64,000 nucleotides of DNA, taken from NCBI GenBank assembly GCA_964017065.1, contig OZ024788.1:13776452-13840451 (forward strand). The letters run 5' to 3'. A model generated the notes under the pieces. The model worked only from the letters and a program-made list of their open reading frames with translations, was not told where the DNA came from and ran no database searches. The position numbers were made by a program, and so were the translations under genes. The DNA comes from Haliclona indistincta (lineage: Eukaryota; Porifera; Demospongiae; Haplosclerida; Chalinidae). This document shows, in pieces, positions 1 through 12,216 of this stretch. Every line of letters begins with the position of its first letter. Position 1 is the stretch's first letter.

Positions 1-499
1 GTCACCACTTATCCTGTAATGAAGAAGGCAATCTAGTCTTCTAGTAGTGTATGTATGCAACACTGTAGCGAGCACAGTATTTTTGTAGACACGTAAATCA
101 CACAAAACAGAAACCCAAAGCACGTGCCTTTGTGCTAGCTTGTACCTAACGCGCAGGAAAGCTAGACAAGAGAAGCAAGAAGTCTTTCAAACCATGCGGG
201 AAAACAAAATGCCAGCCGTTGTAAATGTGAAACTCAACGCAAGGCTGGAGTTAACAATTCTCGACGTCAGCGTTGGTCGTTGGTGTAACTAACCTCTCTA
301 TTATCTATGATGACACATAGCATAACTAATTTGCATTTACTGAGCCCTTTTCAACACACTGGTAATGCTTGCAATGATGTTACATGCAACATCGATATAG
401 TTTTGATTTTTATAATTATTGCTTAACCCTTTTGGAAGCATCTATGACTGTTCTCTCTCCCTCTCTCTCTTTCCCTCCCCCTCTCCCTCCCTCCCTCAG
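1..499. other. CUL1 intronic sequence, no exon recognised
   Basis: This stretch lies just upstream of the first CUL1 exon visible in the window. It ends in a long pyrimidine tract (about 440-499) leading into the splice acceptor at 498-499. I found no reading frame resembling the preceding cullin exon, so it is probably one intron whose 5' end is outside the window. Confidence 0.6.
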
Positions 500-1488
500 C
501 TCCAGCGTAGTTACTCTCGATTCCTCACATTCTATTCATCTCAACACAGCGGCCGTAAGCTCAGCTGGTTATACAACCTGTCGAAAGTAAGCACACACCT
601 ACTCACTCCCGGATCCTCCACTCACTCACTCTTTCTCTTCCTCCTTTCCTCTCTCTCCAACCCTTCCAGGGAGAACTGGTAACTTCTTGTTTTAAAAACC
701 GATACACACTTCAGGTGAGGAGAGATGTAGCACTAGTTCCTTTGTGTGTTGAGAAGCAAGCTACAACTTTTGCTTTGACTGTGTGTTTGCTTTATGCTTG
801 TTTTGCGTGTGTGTAACTCCTGTCTCTCTTCCTCCCTCTCTTTCCCTCCCTCCCTCCCTCTCCCTCACTCCCTCCCTCCCTCCCTCCCTCCCTCCTCCCT
901 CCCTCCCTCTTCCCTCCCTCCCTCTTCCCTCCCTCCCTCCCCCTCTCTTTCCCTCTCTCCCACTCTTTTCCTCCCTCTCTCCCTCCCTCCCTCTCCCTCT
1001 AGACCTCTACCTATCAGATGGCTGTATTACTACAGTTCAATACTAGTGAAACACACACTATACATCATTTATTAGAATCAACACAACTCAAGGAGGTACA
1101 GTACATGAATATCATTATAATACACTGTACTAACAGCGGTTTTATTACATCTTGCACGCGTAGAGCGTGAACCGTGGTCAGTCTGAATCACGCAATGTAA
1201 TAAACCTTCCAAATAAGGCACGGATGACGCTTTACGCTTTTGTGGCTGTTGCAAGGAGTAATAAAACCGCTGTATTGACGCTGCAGTTCAGTGACTATAA
1301 CTATCATGTATTGTTTCACATCCTCTTATTGTCCCTGCAGGATGTAATTTTGCAAGTCGCTACAATTTTAGTGAAAGCTAAGCTAGTGGTAAGTATTGGT
1401 GTGTGTGTGTGCGTGCGTGCGTGTGTCTTTTGTGGGTCAAGATTACACTTATTGTCTGAGTGCTATGTGTAGTAATCATTCTTGTCTG

Positions 1489-1538
<50 letters not shown>

Positions 1539-2609
1539 ACCTGTTCAGATGATCACTTGAGCTCCTCCTCTCAACTCAGATTATGTCCATCATTCAAAAG
1601 GTGCACGTCCTTATGACTCTCAGTGCTTCTTGTCATGGCACAGGTCACTAGCTCTCTGTACTCTTGACTTCAGCATTGCATGCAGTCTTTATAATCAATT
1701 TTATCATACAGTCGTACTGCATCTCAGTGGTGGGACAAAATCGATTGCTCATGTCAAAACAAGCAATCAATAATATTACTCTCTCCTTCCCTCCCTCCCT
1801 CCCTCCCTTCCTCTCTCTCTCGCTCCCTCCCTCCCTCTCTCTCTTTCTCTCAGCAAGAAGCTACGTGTCAACATCAATCTACCCATCAAGAGTGAGCAGC
1901 GTCAGGAACAGGAGTCCACTCACAAGAGTGTGGAGGAGGATAGGAAACTACTCATACAGGTAACAAACAACACATTCAAAATTAGATTTTCAAATGTGCA
2001 TCAGGTAACATAATTTACGAAGTGCCCTGCAAATTTTGTGCTTACTTCCATTGCAAATTGTGTCTTTGAGCAGTCTTTTTTAGTTTCTGTTCTCTATTAA
2101 TTTTTGCCTGTGTCATTATAGGCAGCCATTGTTAGAATCATGAAGATGCGTAAGGATCTCCAACATCAGCAGTTACTGGCCGAAGTGTTCCAACAGCTCT
2201 CGACAAGATTCAAACCACGAGTACCAATCATTAAGGTGTGTCACTAGTGGGGCGTGGACTAGTCAGACTCAGGCTCACTAGCTTATGAAGGGGTGGAGCC
2301 AAGCTAATGTGGAGTTAGGGCTCACTCAGACTCACTAGCGTATTATTATGGGTTTTGGTTTCTGACGACCTTAAAACACCTACTCCTTTACCAATGGGTA
2401 GAGGCTGAACTCTAGAGGAGTTGAACCCACACTCACTGGGTAACAAGGGGCTAAGGCCCCATCTCCTCAAACAGCACAAGTGGACTAGTTGCTATAATTG
2501 TTTTATCTTTATCTCTCTTTCTGTTCAGAAATGTATCGACATACTTATAGAGAAAGAGTATTTGGAGCGAGTTGATGGACAGAAAGACATGTACAGATAT
2601 CTAGCATAA
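500..2609 (+). CDS. CUL1: Cullin-1, C-terminal part (eight exons, 5' end outside window)
   Basis: Scaffold of the SCF (SKP1-cullin-F-box) ubiquitin ligase, acting in nucleus and cytosol. Exons read 500-586, 670-714, 1003-1095, 1341-1388, 1539-1600, 1854-1959, 2122-2235 and 2529-2609, all with GT-AG borders and compatible phases; they encode the last 211 residues. The first exon carries [14 protein letters not shown], typical of the cullin C-terminal domain that binds RBX1. The exon at 2122 carries VRIMKMRK, the neddylation site, and the protein ends in the winged-helix sequence [14 protein letters not shown]...YLA. The VRIMKMRK context and YLA end match CUL1 better than other cullins. Introns are 80-300 bp and several have long CT-rich tracts before the acceptor. 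The gene runs off the left edge, so only the C-terminal part is seen. Confidence 0.93.
823..1002 (+). repeat. CCCT-rich polypyrimidine tract before a CUL1 acceptor
   Basis: About 170 bp of nearly pure pyrimidine (CCCT/CTCC repeats) ends at the AG before the exon at 1003. Similar shorter tracts precede the exons at 500 and 1854. They extend the normal polypyrimidine tract into simple sequence. Translations from here are low-complexity Ser/Pro/Leu and are not genes. Confidence 0.85.
1493..1538 (+). repeat. (TC)n microsatellite forming a CUL1 acceptor tract
   Basis: An uninterrupted TC dinucleotide run ends in CAG at 1536-1538, the acceptor of the exon at 1539. The microsatellite therefore serves as the polypyrimidine tract. 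Confidence 0.9.
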
Positions 2610-2721
2610 GATGGTGAAATAATAATAATAGTGCATGTGTAATAATGACATCATCGAACCATACTTTAAAATAACATGTGCAATCAGTGCTCATTAATTT
2701 ATTCATTTTTATAAAAAAAAC

Positions 2722-3229
2722 GAGTTACTGCTCTATAGCAGACACTAGTACTGATTGAGTGAATCTTGCTTTATACTGTACACAACAAACCACTGAGTTA
2801 CTGCTCTATAGCAGACACTAGTCCTGATTGAGTGAATCTTGCTTTATACTGTACACAACAAACCACTGAGTTACTGCTCTATAGCAAACACTAGTACTGA
2901 TTGAGTGAATCTTGCTTTATACTGTACACAACAAACCACTGAGTTACTGCTCTATAGCAAACACTAGTACTGATTGAGTGAATCTTGCTTTATACTGTAC
3001 ACAACAAACCACTGAGTTACTGCTCTATAGTACTGATTGAGTGAATCTTGCTTTATACTGTACACAACAAACCACTGAGTTACTGCTCTATAGCAGACAC
3101 TAGTCCTGATTGAGTGAATCTTGCTTTATACTGTACACAACAAACCACTGAGTTACTGCTCTATATATATAGCAGACACTAGTCCGGATTGAGTGAATCT
3201 TGCTTTATACTGCGCACAACTAACCCCTG
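2722..3229. repeat. 73-bp minisatellite, about seven copies
   Basis: The unit starts GAGTTACTGCTCTATAGCAG and ends GTACACAACAAACCACT. Copies differ by point changes and one internal deletion (about 3017-3035). It lies directly after the CUL1 3' UTR. The same unit recurs at 19565-19712 and twice in HACL1 intron 2 (58377-58965, 60132-60705). Confidence 0.95.
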
Positions 3230-3348
3230 CTCTGTGCATGTCTGGTTCACAAGCAGTTTGTTCAAATCTCAATGCAGTACTTTATCAGTATAATAATGAT
3301 GGTTATAAATATGTACCAATAGTCTGTTGTTACTGTGTGTGGGTGTGG

Positions 3349-4313
3349 TCAAAATAATGAAAAACTCTTGTCAGTCAAAGTCATCTCATCAACAAATCTA
3401 AAGAAAAGAGAAAAATGGCAAGACATGGTCTGCAAACTATGGGTCCCTAGCTAGCTGACTGTTATAAGCAGACAGTGACCACTATAGACAGGTTCCTGTT
3501 ATAAGCAGACAGTGACCACTATAGACAGGTTCCACTTTACTGTTTGGTCCCTAGCTAGCTGACTGTTATAAGCAGACAGTGACCACTATAGACAGGTTCC
3601 ACTGTACTGTTTGGTCCTTAGCTAGCTGACTGTTATAAGCAGACAGTGACCACTATTGACAGGCTCCACTTTACTGTTTGGTCCCTAGCTAGCTGGCTGT
3701 TATAAGCAGACAGTGACCACTATAGACAGGTTCCACTGTACTGTTTGGTCCCTAGCTAGCTGACTGTTATAAGCAGACAGTGACCACTATAGACAGGTTC
3801 CACTGGTCAACAGCTAGCTAGTGATGAGCTGACCTTGTCATCTCACTGTTGACATGAACATGTCTCGGTTGACGAGCCCAGTCTGGTACCTTGTCTCCTG
3901 TCTCCTTCATCCACCATCCGTACTGCTGTGAGGTAGCTACAGGATACTGATACACCTCCATTGGTCCTACAAGGAGAGAGGGCATGTAATGAATGACCTG
4001 TCTCACTGACTCAGTCACCTTTGCTGTTTCTCTGATGCTTCTTTCTCATATCATCGCATTTGGTGAAGGAGCCATTGTGGGCGTGTTCAGTCTGCGGGAT
4101 ACTGCTGTACAGCTGAGAGCTGTGGGACTGGATACTAGCAGGAGCTTGCTGTTGTCCTGGTGGTGCAGTTTGATCGCTCTCAGTGTCACCTTGTTCGACC
4201 TGTTGTGGGCCCAGTTCGTTGCTGTCCCGTTCAGGTGATGCCGGCTGTTGCGGTATGGTGGAGGCTCTAAACGGGCTTTGATTGCCGAGCAATGTGAGAT
4301 TGAAGAACGCCAT
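3349..4313 (-). CDS. SPMIP11: Sperm microtubule inner protein 11-like (TEX49-like), three exons
   Basis: Exon 1 is 4019-4313, exon 2 is 3834-3966, exon 3 is 3349-3397. All have GT-AG borders, phases join exactly, and the product is about 158 residues. It opens MAFFNLTLLGNQ, has a Pro/Gln/Ser-rich middle, a YGWWMKE segment in exon 2, then WARQPRHVHVNSEMT and, across the last junction, RFVDEMTLTDKSFSLF and a stop. The MAFFNL start, the W..PRH...S.MTRF.D core and the FSL(F/Y) end match the vertebrate TEX49/SPMIP11 family, proteins of the lumen of sperm axonemal doublets. The start at 4313 is the first ATG; the frame extends upstream only through a GTG. Intron 2 is filled by a 67-bp minisatellite. 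A broken paralogue is at 21500-22192. The family call is from memory; gene structure is seen directly. Confidence 0.72.
3444..3808. repeat. 67-bp minisatellite in intron 2 of the SPMIP11-like gene
   Basis: The unit runs GGTCCCTAGCTAGCTGACTG then TTATAAGCAGACAGTGACCA and TATAGACAGGTTCCACT. Four full units begin near 3546, 3613, 3680 and 3747, with a partial unit before. A short remnant is at 21636-21740 in the pseudogene copy. Confidence 0.9.
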
Positions 4314-4665
4314 GATAATCACTGGTAGCTGTCAATCACAGCATGCACTGCAGCCATGGAAAGAGCTTGCGTGGTGTCTCGCTCGCGCGCGATATTAACG
4401 TGTCGCCATGGAAACTCGTAACGTAACGATAGTTGAGTGACGCAACGAAACCAAGACGCATACGTAAGTTACCTTTTGCGCGTTGCACGCATGCAGTACA
4501 AGTCGGTACAAGTGGATGGGAAAAGGCATGGATAAGGTTGCTCCTGTCATTTTCAAACGCGCGCATGTTTCAACTTTGCTACAATTTATCCGAATTGAGT
4601 ACCATGGCTCTATAATTTGATATACAGGAAGAATAATATTTTTATGATACACAAAATTTCAAGTA
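4314..4665. promoter_or_regulatory. Upstream region of the SPMIP11-like gene
   Basis: No coding exon is recognisable. It is CpG-containing and conserved in the second copy of the block (22193-22530), so it probably holds the promoter of the minus-strand gene. I saw no clear TATA box. It ends at the H1a insertion. Confidence 0.4.
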
Positions 4666-4996
4666 CAAGTAATAAAAACATTTTAACAAAATGAAAGAGA
4701 TTTAGGGTTGTTACATGTATCGAAAAAGTATGGAAACAAGATTGTGAAAGGTAAGTAAACAAGATTTGAAATAAAAAGGATTGTAACAATAGCAGTGTAA
4801 TGCTACCTCCCTATTAAATCAACCACAACTATTGAAAGCAGTTAATTTAGGGAGGTAGCATTACACTGCTATTGTTACAATCCTTTTTATTTCAAATCTT
4901 GTTTACTTACCTTTCACAATCTTGTTTCCATACTTTTTCGATACATGTAACAACCCTAAATCTCTTTCATTTTGTTAAAATGTTTTTATTACTTGT
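4666..4996. repeat. 331-bp palindrome at the end of H1a
   Basis: The two halves are reverse complements over about 150 bp with the centre near 4830. The core carries GGGAGGTAGCATTACACTGC and its complement. Equivalent palindromes end H1b (about 7019-7315) and H1c (7796-8084). Confidence 0.93.
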
Positions 4997-5918
4997 TTCT
5001 TTTCTTTTTTTATTAATAACACAGCTGGCACTTATATGCTTATTGCTTATACAGTGTAAAGAGCTATTATGGTTGCACTGACTGCATGCAGGCTGCACTC
5101 GATCGGCTCTGCACTGCATGCAACATTAGCTAGCTAAGCTTAAGCTAGCATTCTTATAAGCCTGAACAGACAAACCCATTTGCTCGTTGTCTGCTGTGAA
5201 CACTGCTACAGCTATAGTGGCAGCAGCACTCGCGTTCCAAGCAATTTGTACTAAGGTGCGCTTGTATTAGAATAATTATTACATGCACGGGCGTGCGCGA
5301 GTAGGCGTAACCTAGTAACGGAGTTCAAGCAGAATGCATGGTGGAGTCAGTTATGGACCAAAAATCGCTGTTTTCCTGGAAATACTCGCTTCTGGTAGTA
5401 TTTTAAGCTTAAATAGATACCAGGTGCACTGCTCACAAAGACTAGCGTAGTTTCTGTGTAGCTTTTGTCTTGAATAGCTCACTCGCCACGGCCCTAGGCT
5501 TGCTGGAGAAGAAGAAAGAAGAAGAACAAACGGCTGATCACGTGAATTCTGGTTTACCACCTTAGACTTCGTTTCTGCTGTTACTAAAGGTCTCTTTGGC
5601 ATCGAAAAAATCGTCTAAGACGCCTTAGACGGTTAGAATCGCTTGAAACGCTCGTGCGGCGATGATATGAGCTTGCCGTAATCAAGTTTGCCTCCTGACG
5701 AGACGCCATATTGTTTTCTGTCTACCAACATGTTTTCTTGACGGACTTAATGAACTCATTGCAAGCGCTTACCCATCAGCATGAATACCAGGTGATTAAA
5801 ATACCGTAAAATTGTACGAGAGAAGAGAAATAGGCGATTAACTCGTTTTCAGTCTGGTGTATCCGCCATCTTGTTTTCGAGTCAACCCTAAATATGCCAC
5901 GACTACCGCGTGGCATAA
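4666..5918 (+). mobile_element. Helitron-like non-autonomous element H1a
   Basis: A 1253-bp element without coding capacity. One end (4666-4996) is a near-perfect palindrome starting CAAGTAATAAAAACATTTTA. The other end carries a small hairpin (ATGCCACG...CGTGGCAT) and stops at GGCATAA. The related locus at about 22520-22550 lacks the element. Comparing flanks places it between A and T; the flank sequences differ by one base, and no target duplication is seen. Near the hairpin end lie TTTAGGGTTG-type sequence and a CCGCCATCTTGTTTTC block; a GAAGAAGAA microsatellite is central. An A|T site with no duplication and a terminal hairpin are Helitron hallmarks; the 5' end is not the canonical TC. Confidence 0.75.
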
Positions 5919-6058
5919 TTGAGTTGATCGAGTAGCAGCCATTTGAAAACAGGCAAACGTTCAAACATTTCAGGACCGAAGTTATCAAATCCGCTCACAT
6001 ATCAACATGGCATGAGTACATAGAACCATGAATAAAATGGAGCAGATATGATACATTA
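5919..6058. other. Host DNA between H1a and H1b
   Basis: These 140 bp match 22530-22675 almost base for base. They are part of the duplicated upstream block and not part of either element. No gene seen. Confidence 0.85.
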
Positions 6059-7315
6059 TTATGCCACGCGGTAGCAGTGGCATATTTAGGGTTGAGCGGA
6101 AAACAAGATGGCGGCTACACTTAGGCTAAACGCAATAATTCACGTATATCTTGGCTGTTGGCGACATCAGGAGTATTTTAACTACCTAGGGGCTATCCTA
6201 AGAGGTAAGCGCTTACAATGAGTCTACTAATAAAGACTATAAGGCCAGTTGCTATGGGCATGACAAGATGGCGTCTCGCCTTGAGGCACTAAGTACGGCA
6301 CTACCATATCTTCGTCGTACGGGCGTTTCAAGGGTATCTAACGTTCTGAAGCTCCTTGCACGATTTGTGCGATTACAAAGATACCTTTAGAAGCAAAAGA
6401 AACCAGGTCTAAGGTGGTAAACCAGAGTTCACGTGGTCACCCGTTTGTTCATCTTCTTCTTTCTTTTTACTTATTCTTCAGAGAGTCTAGCACAGTAGTG
6501 AGAGAACCAAACGCAACTAAACCTACACAGAAGCAACGCTACCTATGACCATCAGTGCACCTGATATCTATTTAGGCCTAAAACACTGGGAGAAGCGAGT
6601 ATTTCAAGAAAAACAGCGATTTTTGGTCCATAACAGACTCCATTCCATCATTCTGTTTGAACTCCGTTACTAGGTTACGCCTACTCGCGCACGCCCGTGT
6701 GTGTAATTATTCTAATACAAGCGCACCTTAATACAAATTGCTTGGAACGCGAGTGCTACAGTGTTCACAGCAGACAACGAGCATATCTTCGCTGTTACAC
6801 TGGATTTGTCTGTTCAGGCTTGTAAGAATGCTATCTTAAGCTTAGCTAATGTTGCATGGTACCTAACATGGCACATGTTGCATGCAGTGCAGAGTCGGAT
6901 CGAGTGCATGCAGTCTCAGTGGCAGTGCCGGAACTATTATTACAATTATTACTTTTGAAACTATGTATACACTGTATTAGCATAAGTGCCAACTAAGTCA
7001 TTAATAAAAAAAGAAAAGAAACAAGTAATAAAAACATTTTAACCAAAATGGAAGAGATTTAGGGTTGGTACATTTATCGAAAAAGCATGAAAACAAGATT
7101 TGAAATGAAAAGGATTGTAATTAACAATAGCAGTGTAATGCTACCTCCCTAAATTAACTGCTTTCGATAGTTGTGGTTAATTTAATAGGGAGGTAGCATT
7201 ATACTGCTATTGTTAATTACAATCCTTTTCATTTCAAATCTTGTTTTCATACTTTTTCGATAAATGTACCAACCCTAAATCTCTTCCATTTTGGTTAAAA
7301 TGTTTTTATTACTTG
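6059..7315 (-). mobile_element. Helitron-like non-autonomous element H1b
   Basis: Same family as H1a in opposite orientation, 1257 bp. It begins TTATGCCACGCGGTAGCAG, followed by ATTTAGGGTTGAGCGG and CAAGATGGCGGCTAC, and ends in the family palindrome at ATTACTTG. It inserted after an A (6058) and before a T (7316). The copy at about 22670-22690 lacks the element, though its flank carries a few extra bases. It preserves the empty site (6259-6267) of the MITE that later entered H1c. No coding capacity. Confidence 0.75.
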
Positions 7316-7795
7316 TACATTATGTGTAAATAGAAGGAACAACACGGAGTCTCCCTTCGAAGGTCTAAGTGCATGGGTCACTGACGACATGGGGCATTAC
7401 GAGATGAGTGGGCCTCTCTTATGCAAGTGATTGAGAATCTGACAAGACAGAAGATCATGCAACTCATCCAGGTCATTATTGTGGTGAATTGTGTTTATCT
7501 CTTGTCGGCAATCATGCATGGAAGCAAGCAGGCGTGATTTGAGAAGATTTCCTGAATCAAGATGAACTAGGAGTTTTACATGTTCAACATCTTTGTTCTC
7601 TGATCAATGATCAATACTCCTCTACTGGTAATAAACTGCTATTGTTACAATCCTTTTTATTTCAAATCTTGTTTACTTACCTTTCACAATCTTGTTTCCA
7701 TACTTTTTCGATACTTTTTCGATAAATAAATTAATGTGAGATATTTAGGGTTGGAATAGCCCATCTTTGCATGTGTTGGTCGATCCATTATCCTA
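7316..7795. other. Host DNA between H1b and H1c, no gene
   Basis: Matches 22680-23085 of the duplicated block, including the first partial 38-bp satellite unit at the right edge. A stray fragment resembling the H1 palindrome arm is at about 7628-7730. I see no gene. Confidence 0.7.
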
Positions 7796-8814
7796 CAAGT
7801 AATAAAAACATTTTAATCAAAATGCAAGAGATTTAGGGCTGGTACATTTATCGAAAAAGTATGGAAACAAGATTTTAAAATGAAAAGGATTGTAAGAATA
7901 GCAGTATAATGCTACCTCCCTATTAAATTAACCACAACTATCGAAAGCAGTTAATTTAGGGAGGTAGCATTATACTGCTATTCTTACAATCCTTTTCATT
8001 TTAAAATCTTGTTTCCATACTTTTTCGATAAATGTACCAGCCCTAAATCTCTTGCATTTTGATTAAAATGTTTTTATTACTTGTTTCTTTTTTTACTAAT
8101 GACTTAGTTGGCACTTATGCTAATACAGTGTAAAGAGCCTAGTATTTCAGCTGACGGCAGGCTGTCGGATCGACTCTGCATGCAACACGTACCATGCAAC
8201 ATTAGCTAAGCTTAAGCTAGCTTTTTTACAAGCCTGAACAAACAAATCCAGTGTAACAGTGATGATTTGCTCGTTGTCTGCTGTGAACACTGCTAGTCAG
8301 TGACTGGCAGCTGGCAGCACTCGCGTTCCAAGCAATTTGTACTAAGGTGCGCTTGTATTAGAATAATTACATACACGGGCGTGCGCGAGTAGGCGTAACC
8401 TAGTAACGGAGTTCAAACAGAATGATGGAATGGAGTCTGTTATGGACCAAAAATCGCTGTTTTCCTGGAAATTCTCGCTTCTGCTAGTGTTTTAGGCTTA
8501 AATAGATATCAGGTGCACTGCTCCGAATGACTAGTGTAGTTTCTGTGTAGATTTTGTCTTGAATAGCTCACTCGGCACGGCGCTAGGCTGGCGGGAGAAG
8601 AAGAAGAAGAAGAAAGAAGATGAACAAACGGGTGACCACGTGAACTCTGGTTTACCACCTAAGACCTGGTTTCTTGTGCTTCTGAAGGTCTCTTTGTAAT
8701 CGCACAAATCGTGCAAGGAGCTTCAGAACGTTAGATTACCTTGAAACGCCCGTACGGCGAAGATATGGCAGTGCCGTACTTAGTGCCTCCAGGCCGAGAC
8801 GCCATCTTTTCATG

Positions 8815-9467
8815 TAGTCAGGCGTGGCCTGCCTAATCGCATACTGTATATAGTCAGGGGACACTAGTATACACGACTTGTGCCCGTCGCAGCTATAGCT
8901 GCGACCCAATCAGATTGCAGTATCAGTTATGAATCTAATTTAAAACGTAATAATTACGTAACACTACAGCTATTATGGCAGCTGTATAGCACGTGTACGC
9001 CCACGCATGTTAAGTATTAGTTATTGCCCTCACGCGAGGGCATTAACCGACATTAATGACCGCGGGAAGTCGGTCGCCCGAGTAACGGTCGAGGGCGCAG
9101 CCCGAGACTGTACGAGGGCAACCGACTTTCCCGAGGTCATTAATGTCGGTTAATGCCCGAGTTGTGTAGGGCAATAAATGATTTATTACATAGTTCATCT
9201 CTGTGAGCGCAATAACTACGCGAATTTTTCAAACTCACAAAGACGCAACGGTCTGTTGCTATAGAAGACGCTACGCGCGGTCAATAACCTACATTAATGC
9301 CCTCGAATAGAGCAATCTGATTGGTGAAAGATGACGTACTTTGTAATAATACTACGTTAACCACTTCCTAAAATAATTGTAACCGCTACATTACAGCGCG
9401 ACGACTCAGGTATACTAGTGTCCCCTGACTATATACAGTATGCGATTAGGCAGGCCACGCCTAACTA
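8815..9467. mobile_element. MULE-like MITE, 9-bp target duplication
   Basis: Terminal inverted repeats of about 58 bp begin TAGT(C/T)AGGCGTGGCCTGCC with one mismatch. The flanking 9-bp direct repeat is CTTTTCATG (8806-8814 and 9468-9476). The unoccupied site in H1b (6259-6267, reverse strand) has a single copy with one base change. A 9-bp duplication is typical of Mutator-type elements. A further inverted repeat lies in its centre (about 9020-9170). No ORF. Confidence 0.82.
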
Positions 9468-9495
9468 CTTTTCATGCCCATACCAACTGGCCGTC

Positions 9496-9500
<5 letters not shown>

Positions 9501-9537
<37 letters not shown>

Positions 9538-11188
9538 GAAAAACACACCACATAAGGTGTACATGTAGATTTAAAATTAATGTTAATCAGTAGCAATTGT
9601 CCTTAGCATTAAGTCAATAGGAGAGCTTCCCTGACAAATGTTAACAGTGCTTGATGACAGCAGGAAATCTCTTAATACTATAGCACATCTCTCGTCATCA
9701 GTGGAATATTCTTTTAAATAAGTTCGACCACAGAAAATATTGTGTCCAGAGAAAGTATAAGCCAAATCTTCGTTAAAAATCAGTTTGACCAAAGTGTTTG
9801 AGTTGTTTTTTGCATTTTTGATAAATTTAAGCGATCTTGAAGAAACCAAGTTATAAATACTTTGGACTCTAGCACATCGATGCAGGATACCGGTATGCGT
9901 TCTACGAGGTAATCTCCAGATACGCCGCAGACAGTTGTTTAATACAACCTCTAAACTCCTTAGACCAGGAGAAGAAATATTCCAAAGTTCGCAACCATAC
10001 AGAGCTAGACAATATGATGAAAACAGATATGTCATAGGAATCGGTCCGATATTTGGAAAAGTAGAAAATAAGCTATTAGCAGCCCTGGATAAATAACGAG
10101 ATTTTAGCAGAATATCTTCATCGTCACAGAGATTATACTTTAGCTTGTTACCCAAGTGCACGACGGTATTAGAAAATTGGAGAGACGAGTCACAGAAGAG
10201 GAAATTAGAATTAATATTGTCAAAATCAGATACACCCAAACGAAAATTAATAAGCTGAGTCTTGAGAGGATTGAAATGTAGACCAAGACAACTACCATGT
10301 GATTCACAAGTAGCAAGAAGGGTGCGTAATGCAGAGGCAGAAGGTGCCAAAAGCACTACATCATCTGCGTATGCAAGGGCGCCTGCATAATGGCTATTCC
10401 AAAAACAACCAACTCCAGTAGACTCAAGCTTTAAAAGCAGCTCATCTAGATAAATAGAAAACAATACAGGTGACAAAACACCACCCTGGCGAACTCCATT
10501 GGATACTGTGAAAGGAGAAGAGAGAGCATTTCTCCACCTCACAGATAAATTTTGCGTAGAGTACCAAGAACTTAGCAAACGAACCACAGGCAAGGGAAGA
10601 CCACGTGACACAAGCAGATCAAACAAGATATCATGTCTGACAAGATCAAATGCCTTGGAAGCATCAAGAAAACATGCGAATACAGGAGATCCATTGTGGA
10701 TGTATTTAGCAACTATCTGCTTAAGAACTCCAGTACAGAGAGCAGTTGAAGAACCATTTTTAAAACCAAATTGGAAATCACTGGTGACTAAAAAGTGAGA
10801 GTAATCCAATAAGATACACCACTCAAGGATCTTACTAAGGGTGGACGCCAGAGCAATAGGCCTATAAGAATCTGAGGAAGAAGGATTTTTACCAGGTTTA
10901 GGAATAGGCACAAGTACACAATTAACAAGTTGTGCAGGAAGAAAGCCATGGCGCAACAAAACAGAGAAAAAGTTAGCAAGTGGTTCAGCAATTACAGGGG
11001 CCGCAATAATAAAGTGATTGGAAACCAGGCTAGAGTCATCTTTCTTATATCTTTTTAAGTGCTGGATAGCGTCTAAGACAGTCTCAAAGGAGAAGGCAGA
11101 AAAAATAGGATTATCTAAGGACTGACCAAGTGAACCAGAATTGGAAGAATGACACGCATGTTTGTTTAAAGACTCATTGAAAGACTCA
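9501..11188 (-). mobile_element. 5'-truncated non-LTR retrotransposon with (ATT)n tail
   Basis: The fragment lies in H1c on the minus strand. Its 3' end is an (ATT)n run at about 9498-9537 and its 5' break is at about 11188. The H1b copy shows the uninterrupted sequence at this point (about 6205-6240). Short ATTATT motifs at both edges may be the target duplication. It encodes the RT listed next. Confidence 0.75.
9583..10959 (-). pseudogene. Reverse transcriptase fragment of a LINE
   Basis: An open frame of 458 residues from the first ATG, open further upstream, with RT motifs: IPKPGK, SYRPIALASTLSK, DASKAFDLVRH, GVRQGGVLSP and AYADDVVLLAPS, then a thumb/connection region. It begins inside the fingers, and no endonuclease is present, so it is a 5'-truncated ORF2. 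The palm is intact and has no internal stop, so the insertion is not very old. Motifs fit the Jockey/CR1/L2 group; finer placement needs a tree. Confidence 0.85.
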
Positions 11189-11380
11189 TTATTAGTAGAC
11201 TCATTGAAAGCGCTTACCTCTTAGGATAGCCCCTAGGTAGTTAAAATACCCCTTTTGTATTGAACAGCCAAGATATACGTGAATTATTGCGTTTAGCCTA
11301 AATGTAGCCGCCATCTTGTTTTCCGCCCAACCCTAAATATGCCACGACTACCGCGTGGCATAATAATTTACTGTACAGTA

Positions 11381-11985
11381 GGTCGATCCATTATCCTACC
11401 ATCTGTTACTGTACTGTAGGTCGATCCATTATCCTACCATCTGTTACTGTACTGTAGGTCGATCCATTATCCTACCATCTGTTACTGTGCTGTAGGTCGA
11501 TCCATTATCCTACCATCTGTTACTGTACTGTAGGTCGATCCATTATCCTACCATCTGTTACTGTACTGTGGGTCGATCCATTATCCCACCATCTGTTACT
11601 GTGCTGTAGGTCGATCCATTATCCTACCATCTGTTACTGTACTGTGGGTCGATCCATTATCCCACCATCTGTTACTGTGCTGTAGGTCGATCCATTATCC
11701 TACCATCTGTTACTGTACTGTACGTAGGTCGATCCATTATCCTACCATCTGTTACTGTACTGTAGGTCGATCCATTATCCTACCATCTGTTACTGTACTG
11801 TAGGTCGATCCATTATCCTACCATCTGTTACTGTACTGTACGTAGGTCGATCCATTATCCTACCATCTGTTACTGTACTGTAGGTCGATCCATTATCCTA
11901 CCATCTGTTACTGTACTGTAGGTCGATCCATTATCCTACCATCTGTTACTGTACTGTAGGTCGATCCATTATCCTACCATCTGTT
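11381..11985. repeat. 38-bp satellite array upstream of gene 1, about 16 copies
   Basis: The unit starts GGTCGATCCATTATCCTACC and ends ATCTGTTACTGTACTGTA. It ends about 230 bp before the TATA box of gene 1. The same array stands at the matching place before gene 2 and gene 3. H1c interrupts its left edge. Confidence 0.96.
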
Positions 11986-12216
11986 CAGTGCATGGATGCA
12001 TTTATTTTTGCTAATAGTGCACCGGTATCATAAGATATCACAAGGCATTCAAAATTGATTCTGTATAATTACTATCAGTGTGAATCTATAGCTGCAAGAT
12101 GGAATTAATAGTCTATAGAATGCTCAACAATGGTAACAAAATTTCCTCCATCATACACAATAATTATAAATTAACTGCCCTTGTGGAAAGACCTCCAGCA
12201 AAGTGTAGTTCCATGG

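Larger units (their letters stand above)
7796..11363 (+). mobile_element. Helitron-like element H1c with two nested insertions
   Basis: Third copy of the H1 family, same orientation as H1a, starting CAAGTAATAAAAACATTTTA after an A and ending GGCATAA before a T. It landed inside the 38-bp satellite array. It is expanded to 3.6 kb by a MULE-like MITE (8815-9467) and a LINE fragment (about 9501-11188). Without these it is about 1.2 kb. Confidence 0.75.

Noticed and set aside
11381..11985. Regular 38-bp repeats resembling a CRISPR array
   Set aside because: Units are directly head to tail with no unique spacers, recur at eukaryotic gene promoters, and no cas genes exist.
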